Below, piece by piece: positions 17,618-27,681 of a stretch of DNA of 64,000 nt (its first letter is position 1; each line of letters opens with the position of its first letter). A model generated the notes under the pieces. It saw only the letters and a program-made list of their open reading frames with translations. It searched no databases and was not told the DNA's origin. A program made the translations under genes and the position numbers. The DNA is from Brachybacterium sp. P6-10-X1 (GTDB lineage: Bacteria; Actinomycetota; Actinomycetes; Actinomycetales; Dermabacteraceae): NCBI RefSeq assembly GCF_001969445.1, contig NZ_CP017297.1, positions 1,736,001 to 1,800,000 of the forward strand, given 5' to 3'.

Positions 17618-18913
17618 ATGACCGAGAGCAGCACCGAGCACTCCGGCGGCGACGCGCCGCGGCCGGCACCGGCTCCGACCGCCGCGCTGACCACGGCGGA
17701 GAATCCGTGGCCGCTGCGGCAGCTGTCGGTGAAGGTCGGCGAGTACGTCGCCCGCATGTCCCCGCTGTGGGTCGAGGGCGAGATCGTCCAGTTCAATCGG
17801 CGCCCCGGGGCAGGGCTGTCCTTCATGACGCTGCGGGACGTGGACGTGGACATGTCGTTCTCGGTGCCGGTGCGCGAGTACGTGCTGCGGGGGATGTCGA
17901 TCGAACCGGTCCCGGGCGCCCGCGTGGTCGTCCACGCCAAACCCACGTTCTGGACCAAGCGGGGCAGCCTGCAGCTCGAGGCCGACGACATCCGGCCCGT
18001 CGGGCTCGGCGAGCTGCTGGCCCGCCTCGAGCAGCTCAAGCGGGTGCTGACCGCGGAAGGGCTGTTCGCCGCCGCCCGCAAGCAGCCGCTGCCGTTCCTG
18101 CCCCGCACGGTGGGTCTGATCTGCGGTCGCGAGTCTGCGGCCGAGCGCGACGTCGTGGTCAACGCACGTCGCCGCTGGCCGGCCGTGCAGTTCGAGATCC
18201 GCGAGGTCGCGGTACAGGGCAACAAGGCGGTCCGCGAGGTCTCGGCCGCGCTGCGCGAGCTCGATGGCCGCGAGGACGTCGACGTCATCATCCTCTCCCG
18301 CGGGGGCGGCTCCCTCGAGGACCTGCTTCCCTTCTCCGACGAGCAGCTGACCCGTCTGGTCGCCGGGGCGAAGACACCGATCGTCTCGGCCATCGGTCAC
18401 GAGGTCGACACGCCGCTGATCGACCTCGCGGCCGACGTGCGCGCCTCCACCCCCACCGACGCCGCCAAGCGGGTGGTGCCGGACCTCCAGGCCGAGCTCG
18501 ACCAGCTGGACCTGGGGCGGACCCGCCTGCGTTCCGCGATCCGCGCCCGCCTGGAGCGGGAGCAGTCGGCATTGGACGCGATGCGTTCCCGGCCCGTGCT
18601 GGAGAACCCCTCGACCATTCTCGCCGGCCGCGCCGACGAGGTCCGTTCCCGGATCGCCCTGGCCCGCACCCTGGTCGGCGCTCGCCTCGATCGGGCGGCC
18701 GACGAAATCGACCACCTCGGGCGCCAGGTGCGCTCCCTCAGCCCGCTGGCCACCCTGGAGCGGGGCTACGCCGTGGTCCAGAGCCCGGACGGGACCATCG
18801 TGCGCTCCCCCGAGGCCACCGCCGTCGGGGACCCGCTCTCGGTCCGGGTCGCCGGTGGCCGCTTCGGTGTCGAGCACACCGAGTCCGATCCGTACACCCC
18901 ACCCGTCCCGTGA
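17618..18913 (+). CDS. xseA: Exodeoxyribonuclease VII large subunit
   Basis: 431 residues. OB-fold N-terminal domain (PLRQLSVKVGEYVARMSPLWVEGEI), then the catalytic Exonuc_VII_L domain with VGLICGRESAAERDVV, DVDVIILSRGGGSLEDLLPFSDE and TPIVSAIGHEVDTPLIDLAADVRASTPTDAA, followed by a helical region and a short barrel (TLERGYAVVQSPDG). The ATG at 17618 fits family N-termini. Forms exonuclease VII with xseB just downstream; degrades single-stranded DNA. Confidence 0.96.
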   Translation: MTESSTEHSGGDAPRPAPAPTAALTTAENPWPLRQLSVKVGEYVARMSPLWVEGEIVQFNRRPGAGLSFMTLRDVDVDMSFSVPVREYVLRGMSIEPVPGARVVVHAKPTFWTKRGSLQLEADDIRPVGLGELLARLEQLKRVLTAEGLFAAARKQPLPFLPRTVGLICGRESAAERDVVVNARRRWPAVQFEIREVAVQGNKAVREVSAALRELDGREDVDVIILSRGGGSLEDLLPFSDEQLTRLVAGAKTPIVSAIGHEVDTPLIDLAADVRASTPTDAAKRVVPDLQAELDQLDLGRTRLRSAIRARLEREQSALDAMRSRPVLENPSTILAGRADEVRSRIALARTLVGARLDRAADEIDHLGRQVRSLSPLATLERGYAVVQSPDGTIVRSPEATAVGDPLSVRVAGGRFGVEHTESDPYTPPVP

Positions 18914-19031
18914 GAACCGCGCCCGTGCAGCCGCCGCCCCGAGGCACGCACTCCGCGCCCCGCGGCCCCGCCTGACCCCCCGATCGCCGCCCGAAGAATC
19001 CCCTGATCCGTCACCCCGCCGAGGAGTCGCC

Positions 19032-19382
19032 ATGACCCAGTCCCCCGCCGAAGCCTCCCCTGTCGATCCCGCTGATCCGGTTGATCCGGTTGATCCGGTT
19101 GATCCCACCGATGCTGTCGGGGACGGCGCCGCGCAGGCCCCGGAGGTCACCCCCACCGAAGACGTCCAGCTGCCGCCGGACATCGCCGAGCTCTCCTACG
19201 AGGCTGCGCGGGACCAGCTGGTCGAGGTGGTGCGCCGCCTCGAGTCCGGCCAGGGCGGTCTCGAGGACTCGATCGGCCTGTGGGAGCGTGGAGAGATGCT
19301 CGCCCGCCGCTGCCAGCAGTGGCTGGACGGTGCGCGCGAGCGGCTCGACGAGGCCGTCAGCGCGCGCCGCCAGTCGGACTGA
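19032..19382 (+). CDS. xseB: Exodeoxyribonuclease VII small subunit
   Basis: 116 residues. The C-terminal ~70 residues are the XseB helical hairpin (LSYEAARDQLVEVVRRLESGQGGLEDSIGLWERGEMLARRCQQWLDGARERLDEA). The first ~45 residues are a low-complexity acidic extension with a VDP repeat encoded by a 9-bp DNA array. The ATG at 19032 is preceded by GAGGAG. Partner of xseA, which ends 118 bp upstream. Confidence 0.93.
   Translation: MTQSPAEASPVDPADPVDPVDPVDPTDAVGDGAAQAPEVTPTEDVQLPPDIAELSYEAARDQLVEVVRRLESGQGGLEDSIGLWERGEMLARRCQQWLDGARERLDEAVSARRQSD
19062..19106. repeat. 9-bp tandem repeat inside xseB
   Basis: Five units of the form g(t/c)(t/c)gatcc(g/c), three of them near-identical gttgatcc(g/c), encoding VDPADPVDPVDPVDP in the non-conserved N-terminal extension of XseB. 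Copy number could vary without harming the enzyme. Confidence 0.9.
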
Positions 19383-19428
19383 CCGCGCAGCGCGTTCCCG
19401 CGCACCGCTCCGCGGGCCGCCCGCAGGA

Positions 19429-19444
19429 GCCGTCCCCGGACGGC
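19429..19444. terminator. Hairpin between convergent xseB and DUF4245 genes
   Basis: GCCGTCC at 19429-19435 and GGACGGC at 19438-19444 form a 7-bp stem with a CC spacer. It sits in the convergent gap and could serve both strands. No T-tract. Confidence 0.5.
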
Positions 19445-19469
19445 GCATCCCGCCGACTGTCCGCAGCGG

Positions 19470-20138
19470 TCACTCCTGCACGTCGACGAGCGCCTGCTCC
19501 ATCAACGTCTGGATCTCCTCGCGGTCCGTCGCGCCGTGCACCAGCAGACCGAAGGAATCGCCCTGACAGGACATGGCGAGCTCGCTCGCCCCGTCCGCGT
19601 CGCCGCTGAGCACCTGGCACTCGACGCCGTCGATCACGAGCTCGTCCTGGGTCGTCGCCCCTGGCAGGACCGAGGACAGCAACGGCGCGCTGACCTCGGC
19701 CTCCTCCGTCAAGGTCACCAGATGGTCGCTCGGGGAGGTGTACTCCACGGTCCACTGAGGCGACTCACCCCCGGTGAAACGCGCGGACTGCTCCGTCCAC
19801 CCCTCCAGCGGCTCCGGCGCCGCCACGGGGAACCCCGAGACGTCCTGTGCTCGCTCGGCGCTCGCGGAGACGTCGAGCTCCGAGTTCGCCAGCGGCTCCC
19901 GTCCCGCATCACTGCCCACGCCGAAAAACGCGATGGCGATCACGACGACGACCGCCATGGTCAGGGCGAGCGCCCAGAGCATGTTCCGCAGCACGGTGTT
20001 CTTCTTCGACGGCAGCTCGTAGGCCGACTTCGGCTGCGGTCGCGGCTCCGGGGTCTCCGCGGCGTCCCCTGCCGCAGAGTTCGCCGGGGCTTCCGAGGGC
20101 TCCGGCGCGTCCGGGGTCTGGTCATCAGGCACGTGCAT
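19470..20138 (-). CDS. DUF4245 membrane-anchored protein
   Basis: 222 residues. A proline/acidic cytoplasmic N-terminus (about 50 residues), one TM helix (MLWALALTMAVVVVIAIAFFGVG), then an exported DUF4245 domain: FPVAAPEPLEGWTEQSARF, QWTVEYTSPSDHLVTLTEEA, and a C-terminal ATDREEIQTLMEQAL. Role unknown; the family is conserved next to glpX/fumC and xseAB in actinobacteria. The ATG at 20138 fits the start of the proline-rich leader. Divergent from the PfkB kinase. Confidence 0.85.
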   Translation of the reverse strand: MHVPDDQTPDAPEPSEAPANSAAGDAAETPEPRPQPKSAYELPSKKNTVLRNMLWALALTMAVVVVIAIAFFGVGSDAGREPLANSELDVSASAERAQDVSGFPVAAPEPLEGWTEQSARFTGGESPQWTVEYTSPSDHLVTLTEEAEVSAPLLSSVLPGATTQDELVIDGVECQVLSGDADGASELAMSCQGDSFGLLVHGATDREEIQTLMEQALVDVQE

Positions 20139-20240
20139 CCCTCCATTGTCCCCGCTGTGTCGGGTCCCCGCTCCCAGGGTGCGCTCCCACCAGTGCTCCC
20201 CGCGTTCGCCCCGGCCGGGGAAACCTGCGATGATCGACGA

Positions 20241-21152
20241 GTGACCGCGACATTCCTCATCGCCGGAGAATCTCTCACCGACATCGTCGTCGACGCGGAC
20301 GGCGCACGGCGCGAGCATCCCGGCGGCTCCCCCCTGAACGTGGCCGTGGCCCTCAGCCGCCTCGGCCACGATGCCCACCTGCTCACCCGCGTCGGCCGCG
20401 ACGAGCACGGCGAGGCGATCCGTGCCCACCTGGAAGGCTCCGGCGTGGAGCTCACGCCGGGCAGCACGGTCGATGCGCCCACCTCGACCGCCCAGGCCAC
20501 GCTGGATGCGACCGGTGCCGCCGCCTACACCTTCGACCTGGTGTGGGACCCGGACCCCTCGGGACTGCCCTCGCCGGTCGATGCCGTGCACACCTCCTCG
20601 ATCGCGGCCGTGACGGACCCGGGAGCGGCGACCGTCCTGGACGTGCTGCGCCGCACCCGCGACCACGCGACGATCAGCTACGACCCCAACGCCCGGCCGA
20701 CCCTGATGGGCGAGGCGGGGTTCGTGCGGGGCCGGGTCGAGGCGAACATCGCCCTCAGCGACGTCGTCAAAGCATCCGACGAGGACGTGGCCTGGCTGTA
20801 CGGCACCGACGACGTCGAGGACGTCGTCGCGTCCTGGCTCGAGCTGGGCCCGGCCCTGACGGTGATGACCCGTGGCGGGGACGGTGCCGTCGGATTCGCG
20901 GGCTCCGGCCGCGTGCAGGTCTCCCCCGTCGTCGTCGAGGCCGTCGACACGGTCGGCGCCGGTGACACCTTCTCCGCCGGGATCCTCGACGCCCTCGCCG
21001 CCAAGGGCCTGCTGGGGGCGGATCGGCGCGGACCGCTGGCAGCGATCCCGTCGGACGACGTCGCCACCGTGCTGCGCCGCGCCTCCTCGCTCGCCGCCAT
21101 CACCGTCTCGCGCGCCGGCGCGAATCCCCCGTGGAGCCACGAGCTCACCTGA
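20241..21152 (+). CDS. PfkB-family carbohydrate kinase (fructokinase-like)
   Basis: 303 residues. Starts [14 protein letters not shown] and continues [30 protein letters not shown] (PfkB signature 1). The C-terminal signature 2 is [23 protein letters not shown], with the catalytic Asp in GAGDTF. Phosphorylates a sugar, probably fructose or a related ketose, with ATP. The GTG at 20241 is the first start compatible with the family N-terminus. It is 158 bp before fumC on the same strand. Confidence 0.9.
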   Translation: MTATFLIAGESLTDIVVDADGARREHPGGSPLNVAVALSRLGHDAHLLTRVGRDEHGEAIRAHLEGSGVELTPGSTVDAPTSTAQATLDATGAAAYTFDLVWDPDPSGLPSPVDAVHTSSIAAVTDPGAATVLDVLRRTRDHATISYDPNARPTLMGEAGFVRGRVEANIALSDVVKASDEDVAWLYGTDDVEDVVASWLELGPALTVMTRGGDGAVGFAGSGRVQVSPVVVEAVDTVGAGDTFSAGILDALAAKGLLGADRRGPLAAIPSDDVATVLRRASSLAAITVSRAGANPPWSHELT

Positions 21153-21310
21153 CCACCCCGTCGGCCCCCGTCCGTCGGTCGATCCCCCGTCGGCCGACGC
21201 GTCGACCGAAGCACCGTCCGTCGAGCGCCCCGTCGACCGGACCAGCACACACAGCCCATCCATCACCACACTCCATCGGACCCACCACCATCGCCAAGGG
21301 AGGCCTCTCC

Positions 21311-22726
21311 ATGTCCCAGTCCACGCCCGGCACCACCCAGGACGGCTACCGCATCGAGCACGACACGATGGGAGAGGTGCGCGTGCCCGCCTCGGCCCTG
21401 TACAGAGCCCAGACCCAGCGCGCCGTGGAGAACTTCCCGATCTCCGGGCAGGGGCTCGAGCCCGCGCACGTCCACGCCCTGGCCCAGGTGAAGAAGGCCG
21501 CCGCCCGCGCCAACCAGGACCTGGGCGTGCTCGATGCCGGCATCGCCGAGGCGATCATCGCCGCCGCCGACGAGGTCGTCGCCGGTCGACACGACGACCA
21601 GTTCCCGGTGGACATCTACCAGACCGGCTCCGGCACCAGCTCCAACATGAACATGAACGAAGTGCTGGCGACCCTCGCCTCCTCTGGCGACCGCCAGGTC
21701 CACCCCAACGACCACGTCAACTGCTCGCAGTCCTCCAACGACGTCTTCCCGACCTCGGTGCACGTCGCGGTCACCGCGGGCGTGGTCGAGAAGCTGCTGC
21801 CGGCGCTCGCCCATCTCGCCGAGGCGCTGGAGACCAAGGCCGAGGCGTGGAAGGCCGTCGTGAAGTCCGGGCGCACCCACCTCATGGACGCCACCCCCGT
21901 CACCCTCGGCCAGGAGTTCGGCGGCTATGCGGCCGCGATCCGCTACGGCATCGAGCGGGTCGAGGCGGCGCTGCCGCGCACGGCCGAGGTCCCCCAGGGC
22001 GGCACCGCCGTGGGCACCGGCATCAACACCCCGACCGGGTTCCCGCAGAAGGTCATCGCCAACCTCGCCGAGCAGACCTCTCTGCCTCTGACCGAGGCCC
22101 GCAACCACTTCGAGGCGCAGTCGGCCCGCGACGGCCTGGTCGAGATGTCCGGGGCGCTGCGCACCATCGCCGTCTCCGTGACCAAGATCTGCAACGACCT
22201 GCGCTGGATGGGCTCCGGCCCCAACACCGGCCTCGGCGAGATCGCGATCCCCGATCTGCAGCCGGGCTCCTCGATCATGCCGGGCAAGGTCAACCCCGTC
22301 ATCCCCGAGGCCGTGCTCATGGTGTGCGCGAAGATCGTGGGCAACGACGCGGCCATCGCCTGGGGCGGCGCACAGGGTTCCTTCGAGCTCAACGTGCAGA
22401 TCCCCCTGATGGGCACCAGCCTGCTGGAGTCCATCCGCCTGCTCGCCAACGCGAGCGCGGCCCTGGCCGACAAGACGGTCGACGGTCTGGTCGCGAACGA
22501 GGAGAAGGCCCGCTTCTACGCCGAGGCCTCCCCCTCGATCGTGACCCCGCTGAACAAGCTCATCGGCTACGAGAGCGCTGCCAAGATCGCCAAGCACGCC
22601 GTGGCCGAGCGGGTTCCGGTGCGCGATGCCGTGATCGCCCTGGGCTTCGTCGAGCGCGGAGAGCTGACCGAGGCGCAGCTCGACGAGGCGCTGGACGTGC
22701 TGTCGATGACCTCGCCGAAGGCCTGA
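21311..22726 (+). CDS. fumC: Fumarate hydratase, class II
   Basis: 471 residues, normal length. Key motifs: [16 protein letters not shown] (substrate binding), [21 protein letters not shown] with the catalytic His, and the superfamily signature [11 protein letters not shown] near residue 320. Interconverts fumarate and malate in the TCA cycle. The ATG at 21311 is preceded by AGGGAGG about 11 bp upstream. Confidence 0.97.
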   Translation: MSQSTPGTTQDGYRIEHDTMGEVRVPASALYRAQTQRAVENFPISGQGLEPAHVHALAQVKKAAARANQDLGVLDAGIAEAIIAAADEVVAGRHDDQFPVDIYQTGSGTSSNMNMNEVLATLASSGDRQVHPNDHVNCSQSSNDVFPTSVHVAVTAGVVEKLLPALAHLAEALETKAEAWKAVVKSGRTHLMDATPVTLGQEFGGYAAAIRYGIERVEAALPRTAEVPQGGTAVGTGINTPTGFPQKVIANLAEQTSLPLTEARNHFEAQSARDGLVEMSGALRTIAVSVTKICNDLRWMGSGPNTGLGEIAIPDLQPGSSIMPGKVNPVIPEAVLMVCAKIVGNDAAIAWGGAQGSFELNVQIPLMGTSLLESIRLLANASAALADKTVDGLVANEEKARFYAEASPSIVTPLNKLIGYESAAKIAKHAVAERVPVRDAVIALGFVERGELTEAQLDEALDVLSMTSPKA

Positions 22727-22756
22727 TCCGCAGGCCGCACGCCCTCCGGCAGCAGC

Positions 22757-22776
22757 GCACCGCCGCATGGCGGTGC
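22757..22776 (+). terminator. Hairpin after fumC
   Basis: GCACCGCC (22757-22764) and GGCGGTGC (22769-22776) form a perfect 8-bp stem with a GCAT loop, 31 bp after the fumC stop. No T-run. Confidence 0.55.
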
Positions 22777-22812
22777 GCCGCCCTGCCGTGGGCCGGCCTG
22801 CCGTGGGCCGGT

Positions 22813-22904
22813 GATCGCATCCACGGGCGCTCTCCGAGCAGGCTCCGCCGATTGGGGCGCCGTCTACGGCGCGCCGTGCTGCTATGACGCCAGTGGATGC
22901 GATC
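22813..22904. repeat. 12-bp inverted repeat between convergent fumC and ABC permease genes
   Basis: gatcgcatccac at 22813-22824 is matched exactly by gtggatgcgatc at 22893-22904, enclosing 68 bp. The pair could form a long-loop hairpin in transcripts from either side. Otherwise the ~270-bp gap holds no gene. Confidence 0.7.
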
Positions 22905-22996
22905 GGCCCGCGTGGTCCACGCGGCTTACGCGCCTTACGACGCTGTGCACGCGACTGCTCGCGATCCGATCAGCGCACCGAGGACCCTGCCGGGCG

Positions 22997-23743
22997 TCAG
23001 TCCCAGCGGAACACCCGCATCGCCACGACCACGCTGACTCCCGTCCACACCAGGCACACCAGCACGTCCGCCCAGCCGCCGTGCCCGCCCGCGAGCGCAG
23101 TGTTCAGCAACTCGGCGGAGGCACCGCCGGGAGTGAGATCCGTGAGCGTGCGCGCCCAGTCGGGCATGACCGCGCGGGGGATCCACAGCCCGGCGCAGAA
23201 CAGCATGAGGAGCGCGACCAGGTTTCCCACCCCTGCAAGCACCTTCACGGTGGGGATCAGCGCGCACAGCACGGCGCCGACGGCCAGGAACACGGCGCTC
23301 ATCAGCAGGATCACGGCCGCCAACAGCAGCGGGTGAAGGGGCGCCCGTCCCCCCGCGGCGATGGTGACCAGCACGATCACGGAGGCCACCACCACAGCCA
23401 GAACCGCGTGCACGGCGATCGTCGCCACGAGCAGATGGGAGGGCGCGATCGGCGTGGTGCGCAGCCGCCGCAGGAAACCGGACTCGCGGTGCGTGCCGAG
23501 GGTCTGCGGCATCACCATCACGCCGGTCATCGTCACCGAGAACATCACGATCGGGGCCGTGAACGCCTCGATCACGCTGAGCCCCCCGAACGCAGCCCGC
23601 TCGACGCGGGCCGCCGGAATCAGCGCCAGGATCACGATCGCCAGCAGTGGCAACCCGACACTGAACAGGATTGAGGCCGGCGAGCGGTAGATCTGGCGCA
23701 TCTCGGCGCGGGTGAGGGCGGCAGTGGCCGTGGCGGCGGTCAT
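22997..23743 (-). CDS. ABC-2 type transporter permease
   Basis: 248 residues with about six hydrophobic helices (SILFSVGLPLLAIVILALIP, MFSVTMTGVMVMP, VHAVLAVVVASVIVLVTIA, LLLAAVILLMSAVFLAVGAVL, LVALLMLFCAGLW, a last helix near the C-terminus). The motif TLGTHRESGFLRRLRTTPI matches the short intracellular loop of DrrB/NodJ-like ABC-2 permeases. The ATG at 23743 overlaps the ATPase stop by 4 bp. The pair forms an exporter for an unknown substrate, possibly a drug or lipid. Confidence 0.9.
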   Translation of the reverse strand: MTAATATAALTRAEMRQIYRSPASILFSVGLPLLAIVILALIPAARVERAAFGGLSVIEAFTAPIVMFSVTMTGVMVMPQTLGTHRESGFLRRLRTTPIAPSHLLVATIAVHAVLAVVVASVIVLVTIAAGGRAPLHPLLLAAVILLMSAVFLAVGAVLCALIPTVKVLAGVGNLVALLMLFCAGLWIPRAVMPDWARTLTDLTPGGASAELLNTALAGGHGGWADVLVCLVWTGVSVVVAMRVFRWD

Positions 23744-24717
23744 CGCAGAGTCCTCTCGTCGGCCGGGCGGGCTCCCGATGCGGCGGCCGGGCGGGCTCCC
23801 GGTGCGGCGTTCTCGTGCTCCTCGCCGGTGACGAGGCGGTGGTAGGCGTCCTCGAGCGTGGGGCGGTCCACGCCGACCCCTCGCGCCCGGATTCCCCGAC
23901 GAGCCAGGTGGGCCAGCACAGCCTGCGGGCTGGCGTCGCCGCCGTCGACGGCGATCGCTCCCCCGGACCGGGCGACGGCGTCGACGTCCTCGCATTCCTC
24001 GAGCTCCGTGAGGACCGCCTCATCGAGTTCGGCCTGGAAGGTGGTGCGCTGCACGCCCGTACGTCCCACGATCTGCTGCGGCGAACCGTCGGCGATGATC
24101 TCGCCGTCCTGGAGGATCACCATCCGGTCGCACAGCCGCTGGGCCTCCTCCATCGAGTGGGTGACCAGGAGCATGGTCATGCCCTCGGCTCGGCGGCGTT
24201 CGAGCTGGGCCCAGATGCGGCGGCGCGCGGCCGGGTCGAGCCCCGTGGTCAGCTCGTCCAGCACCGCGATCCGCGGGCGGCCGATGAGGGCGAGGGCGAC
24301 CGAGAGCCGCTGCTGCTGCCCGCCGGAGAGCTTCGCGAAGGCCTGATCCGACTGGGACGACAGATCGAACTCCTCCATCAGCTGGTCCGGGGGCAGCGGA
24401 TCCGGGTAGAAGGTCGCGAACAGTTCGAGCACCTCACGGGTGCGCAGCACCCCGGGGACGCGGATCTGCTGCAGCTGGCCCCCCAGCAGCCGACGCAGTT
24501 CCGGGGTGGGGCGGGAGGGGTCGATGCCGGCGACGGTGATCGTGCCGCCGTCCTTCTCGCGCAGACCGGCCAGGCATTCGACGAGCGTCGTCTTGCCGGC
24601 CCCGTTGGGGCCGGCGATCCCCAGGATCTCCCCTTCGTCGAGGTCGAGGTCGACGCCCCGGAGGACCGGGCGGTGCGCATAGCTCTTGGTGAGTCCGCGG
24701 AGCGAGAGCAGGGGCAT
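23740..24717 (-). CDS. ABC transporter ATP-binding protein (DrrA/CcmA-like)
   Basis: 325 residues. Walker A GPNGAGKTT, Q-loop GGQLQQIRVP, signature LSGGQQQRLSVALAL, Walker B IAVLDELTTGLD and H-loop LLVTHSMEE. A C-terminal extension of about 100 residues (FQAELDEAVLTELEECEDVDAVAR, then PTLEDAYHRL) is the usual DUF4162-like tail of exporter ATPases. The ATG at 24717 was chosen over longer unconserved extensions. First gene of the two-gene exporter operon. Confidence 0.93.
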   Translation of the reverse strand: MPLLSLRGLTKSYAHRPVLRGVDLDLDEGEILGIAGPNGAGKTTLVECLAGLREKDGGTITVAGIDPSRPTPELRRLLGGQLQQIRVPGVLRTREVLELFATFYPDPLPPDQLMEEFDLSSQSDQAFAKLSGGQQQRLSVALALIGRPRIAVLDELTTGLDPAARRRIWAQLERRRAEGMTMLLVTHSMEEAQRLCDRMVILQDGEIIADGSPQQIVGRTGVQRTTFQAELDEAVLTELEECEDVDAVARSGGAIAVDGGDASPQAVLAHLARRGIRARGVGVDRPTLEDAYHRLVTGEEHENAAPGARPAAASGARPADERTLR

Positions 24718-25055
24718 GACCTGATCCTCCGCCCGTTTCGGAGGCAGCGGATCGACCACTCGGCGGAACAGGGGTCCCCCGATCGGGGGATCCGCCAGGG
24801 CGCACTCTCCCGTCGTCCTCACAGCTCGTCGCGCGCCGGCAGTGCTAGCCCGACTCGGCACCCCTACGCCACGAGCACTCCTTCGCCGTACCGAGGGCGT
24901 CTCCGGTGCTCACCGCGACGGCAGATCGCCAGAAGCATCCGCTCGGTCTGCGGCCAGCGCAGGAAGACCTGTTCCCACGACTGACGGGTCACGGTGTATC
25001 GGCGAGTCACGGCGCCACACGGCGAGTCACCGCGCCACACGGAGAGTCACGGGCC
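24718..25055. other. Intergenic between phoH2 and the exporter operon
   Basis: 338 bp upstream of the exporter ATPase. No gene. It carries the 20-bp repeat array described at 24984-25055; the promoter of the exporter operon must also lie here, but I cannot assign its elements. Confidence 0.5.
24984..25055. repeat. 20-bp direct repeats just after the phoH2 stop
   Basis: ggcgagtcacggcgccacac at 25001-25020, a one-base variant at 25021-25040, a half unit ggagagtcac at 25041-25050, and a more degenerate unit before 25001. The array abuts the phoH2 stop codon (25056-25058). Confidence 0.8.
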
Positions 25056-26516
25056 TCAGGGCACCGGCTCGTCCAGTACGTCGGTGACCAGCTCCGCCAC
25101 CTTGGACCGCTCGGAACGCTGCAGGGTCACGTGCGCGAACAGGTCCTTCTCCTTGAGCGCCTCGACCACGGAGGCGATCCCGTCGTAGCGGCCGATGCGC
25201 AGGTTGTCGCGCTGGGCGATGTCGTGGGTGAGCACCACCCGGGAGTTCTGCCCGATGCGGGAGAGCATCGTCAGCAGCACATTGCGCTCCAGGGACTGGG
25301 CCTCGTCGACGATCACGAAGGCGTCGTGCAGGGAACGGCCGCGGATGTGCGTCAGCGGCAGCACCTCGAGCATGCCGCGGGAGAGCACCTCGTCGATGAC
25401 GTTCTGGGAGACCATCGAACCGAGCGTGTCGAACACGGCCTGCCCCCAGGGGCCCATCTTCTCGCCCTGGTCCCCGGGCAGGTAGCCGAGCTCCTGGCCA
25501 CCGACGGCGAACAGGGGGCGGAACACCATGATCCGTCGCTGGGTGCGGCGCTCGAGGACCGCCTCGAGTCCCGAGCACAGTGCCAGGGCGCTCTTGCCGG
25601 TGCCGGCGCGGCCGCCCAGGGAGACGATGCCGACGGACTCGTCCTGCAGCAGGTCGATCGCGACCCGCTGCTCCGCGGATCGCCCCCCGACCCCGAACAC
25701 GGTCTGGTCGCCCTGGACCAGGCGCACCTGCTTGTCCCGGGTCACCCGTCCCAGGGCGGAGCCGCGCGGGCTGGTGATGGTCAGCCCGGTGTGCACGGGC
25801 TGGTGAGCCACCTCGGGGATCTCGATCCTCCGGCCGTCGTAGAGGTCGCTCATGCTCTGCTCGTCGACGGCGGCGGTGACCATGCCGGTGTATCCGCGGT
25901 CGCGAGCGAGCTCGGCCCGGTACTCCTCGGCATGGATGCCGGAGGCCGAGGCCTTGATCCGCATCGGCAGGTCCTTGGAGACCAGCACGACGTTCTTGCC
26001 GTCGAGCTGCAGGTTCTTCGCGACGGCGAGGATGCGCGTGTCGTTGTCGCCGAGACGGAACCCGTCCGGCAGCGAGTCGACGCTCATATGGTTCAGCTCG
26101 ACTTGCACGTGACCGCCCTCCTTGCCGATCGGCAGGGGCACCGAGAGGTTCCCGTGCATCTCGCGCAGGTCATCGAGGATCCGCAGGGCCTGGCGGGCGA
26201 AGTAGCCGAGGTCGGGATGGTGACGCTTGGCCTCGAGCTCGGTGACCACGACGATCGGCAGCACGACGTCGTGCTCGGCGAAGCGGTGCAGGGAGAGCGG
26301 GTCCGACAGCAGCACGGACGTGTCCAGCACATAGGTGATCAGCCCGGTCTCGATGCCCGACAGCACCTGCTGGGCGGCCCCCGGCACCAGCGAGGGCACC
26401 ACGGGCGATCCGTCTAGGTTCGCCGCGCCGATCACCTCCGGGCCGACGCCGTCCCCGGTGCCGGTGAGAGCCGGATCGGCGGTCATCGTCTCGCGGGCAG
26501 TGGTGGTCTCGTGCAT
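25056..26516 (-). CDS. PhoH2-type protein: PIN domain plus PhoH ATPase
   Basis: 486 residues. N-terminal PIN ribonuclease domain: Asp65 in [23 protein letters not shown] with its acidic residue, and [12 protein letters not shown] with further metal-binding acids. C-terminal PhoH/SF1-like ATPase: Walker [13 protein letters not shown] near 300-310, Walker B VIVDEAQS near 401-408, [17 protein letters not shown] between. PhoH2 proteins unwind and cleave RNA; in mycobacteria phoH2 can sit behind an antitoxin-like gene, but none is obvious here. The ATG at 26516 has GGGAGG 5-6 bp upstream; longer starts run into repeat DNA. Confidence 0.93.
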   Translation of the reverse strand: MHETTTARETMTADPALTGTGDGVGPEVIGAANLDGSPVVPSLVPGAAQQVLSGIETGLITYVLDTSVLLSDPLSLHRFAEHDVVLPIVVVTELEAKRHHPDLGYFARQALRILDDLREMHGNLSVPLPIGKEGGHVQVELNHMSVDSLPDGFRLGDNDTRILAVAKNLQLDGKNVVLVSKDLPMRIKASASGIHAEEYRAELARDRGYTGMVTAAVDEQSMSDLYDGRRIEIPEVAHQPVHTGLTITSPRGSALGRVTRDKQVRLVQGDQTVFGVGGRSAEQRVAIDLLQDESVGIVSLGGRAGTGKSALALCSGLEAVLERRTQRRIMVFRPLFAVGGQELGYLPGDQGEKMGPWGQAVFDTLGSMVSQNVIDEVLSRGMLEVLPLTHIRGRSLHDAFVIVDEAQSLERNVLLTMLSRIGQNSRVVLTHDIAQRDNLRIGRYDGIASVVEALKEKDLFAHVTLQRSERSKVAELVTDVLDEPVP

Positions 26517-26922
26517 CGGAGCCTCCCGAAATCTCGCGGATGCCTGGACCTTAGCCCTGCCGGCACCCGCTGCCGGGCGCGTCCCGCCGTCTGCGGGCTC
26601 GACGTTCACCCGATCGTCACCCGGAGTTCTGCCGACCTCCCGGTGCGGCCAGTCTGCCACCGCCGGATCGCGACAGGAGGGAGGTGAGCCACGGCACGTC
26701 GTGACAATGCCGCGCAGCACCCCCCGCGCGGTAACCCCACAGCGTCGTGAGAAGCACCGGTCAGCGGAACCGGTCACGACGCGAGGAACGGACGGGCCGC
26801 CCGGAATCACGGCTGGGCGCCAGGAGCACGGCGCGACGGGACGCGGCGGATCACCGTCAGGTCAGGCCCCGTCGTCGTCGGGTCAGGCCCGTAGCCGTCG
26901 GGTCAAGCCCGTAGCCGTCGGG
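26517..26922. other. Intergenic between uppS and phoH2
   Basis: About 400 bp with no gene on either strand; it contains a hairpin (26743-26781) and a 20-bp repeat array continuing from the uppS stop. Confidence 0.5.
26743..26781 (-). terminator. Nested hairpin downstream of uppS
   Basis: CGTCGTGA (26743-26750) pairs with TCACGACG (26774-26781); inside, CCGGT pairs with ACCGG. About 140 bp past the uppS stop. No T-tract, so it could equally be a processing or regulatory structure ahead of phoH2. Confidence 0.4.
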
Positions 26923-26940
26923 TCAAGCCCCGTAGCGTCG
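26860..26940. repeat. Four 20-21 bp tandem units overlapping the uppS stop
   Basis: Units begin at 26860, 26881, 26901 and 26921, each of the form ggtcaagcccgtagccgtcg with few changes. The last unit contains the final uppS codons and its TGA (26923-26925), and the other three look like copies of that gene end, each carrying tca (TGA on the minus strand). Confidence 0.85.
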
Positions 26941-27681
26941 CTCGCGGCGACAGAAGTCCCGCAGCGCGCGCAGCAGGTCGACGCGGCGGAATCCGGGCCA
27001 GTACGTCTCGCAGAACCAGTACTCGGAATGCACCGACTGCCAGAGCAGGAAGCCGGAGAGTCGCTGCTCGCCCGAGGTGCGGATGATCAGATCCGGGTCG
27101 GGCTGCCCACGGGTGTAGAGGTGCTCGGTGATCGAATCGACGCTGATCGCCTCGGCGATCTCCTCGGGGCTGCGGCCCTGCTGTCCATAGTCGCGCACCA
27201 CTTCCCGGACAGCGTCGACGATCTCCTCGCGGCCGCCGTAGCCGATGGCGACGTTGACCGTCAGCTGCGACTCCGGCGCGGCACGCTCCTGGATGCGGTC
27301 GATGCCGTCGCGGACCTCCTCGGGCAGGGCCTCGGGCGTGCCGGCCAGTCGCACGCAGTAGCCCGCCTCCGCGATCTGCTCCACGGTGGAGGTGATGATC
27401 TCGTAGAGGGCTTCGAGCTCCTCGGGGGTGCGGCTGAGGTTGTTGGTGGACAGCATCCAGACGGTGACCAGGGGGATCTGAAGGCTCTCGCACCAGGAGA
27501 GGAACTCCACGATCTTCGCAGCACCGGCGCGGTGACCGTGCTCGGTGCTCTCCCCGGCTTCCTTCGCCCACCGGCGGTTGCCGTCGACGATGACGCCGAG
27601 GTGCTGAGGAAGCTCGAAGGCCTCGAGCTCTCGGACCAGCCGACGCTCGTAGACGCGGTACAGAAGGCCGTTGTCGTCCAC
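26923..27681 (-). CDS. uppS: Isoprenyl transferase (cis-prenyltransferase, UppS family)
   Basis: 252 residues. The catalytic block is HLGVIVDGNRRWAKE (Asp-Gly-Asn-Arg motif) with a following EHGHRAGA, and the C-terminal half has GQPDPDLIIRTSGEQRLSGFLLWQSVHSEYWF. It condenses isopentenyl diphosphate on an allylic primer. The conserved position next to hlyIII and mca matches M. tuberculosis Rv1086, a short-chain Z-farnesyl diphosphate synthase, so the product length is uncertain. The GTG at 27681 has GGAG about 10 bp upstream. The 3' end is part of a tandem repeat. Confidence 0.93.
   Translation of the reverse strand: MDDNGLLYRVYERRLVRELEAFELPQHLGVIVDGNRRWAKEAGESTEHGHRAGAAKIVEFLSWCESLQIPLVTVWMLSTNNLSRTPEELEALYEIITSTVEQIAEAGYCVRLAGTPEALPEEVRDGIDRIQERAAPESQLTVNVAIGYGGREEIVDAVREVVRDYGQQGRSPEEIAEAISVDSITEHLYTRGQPDPDLIIRTSGEQRLSGFLLWQSVHSEYWFCETYWPGFRRVDLLRALRDFCRRERRYGA

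Noticed and set aside
22884..23336. Plus-strand frame rich in T/S/A after fumC
   Set aside because: Antisense to the ABC-2 permease, no ribosome site, no family match.
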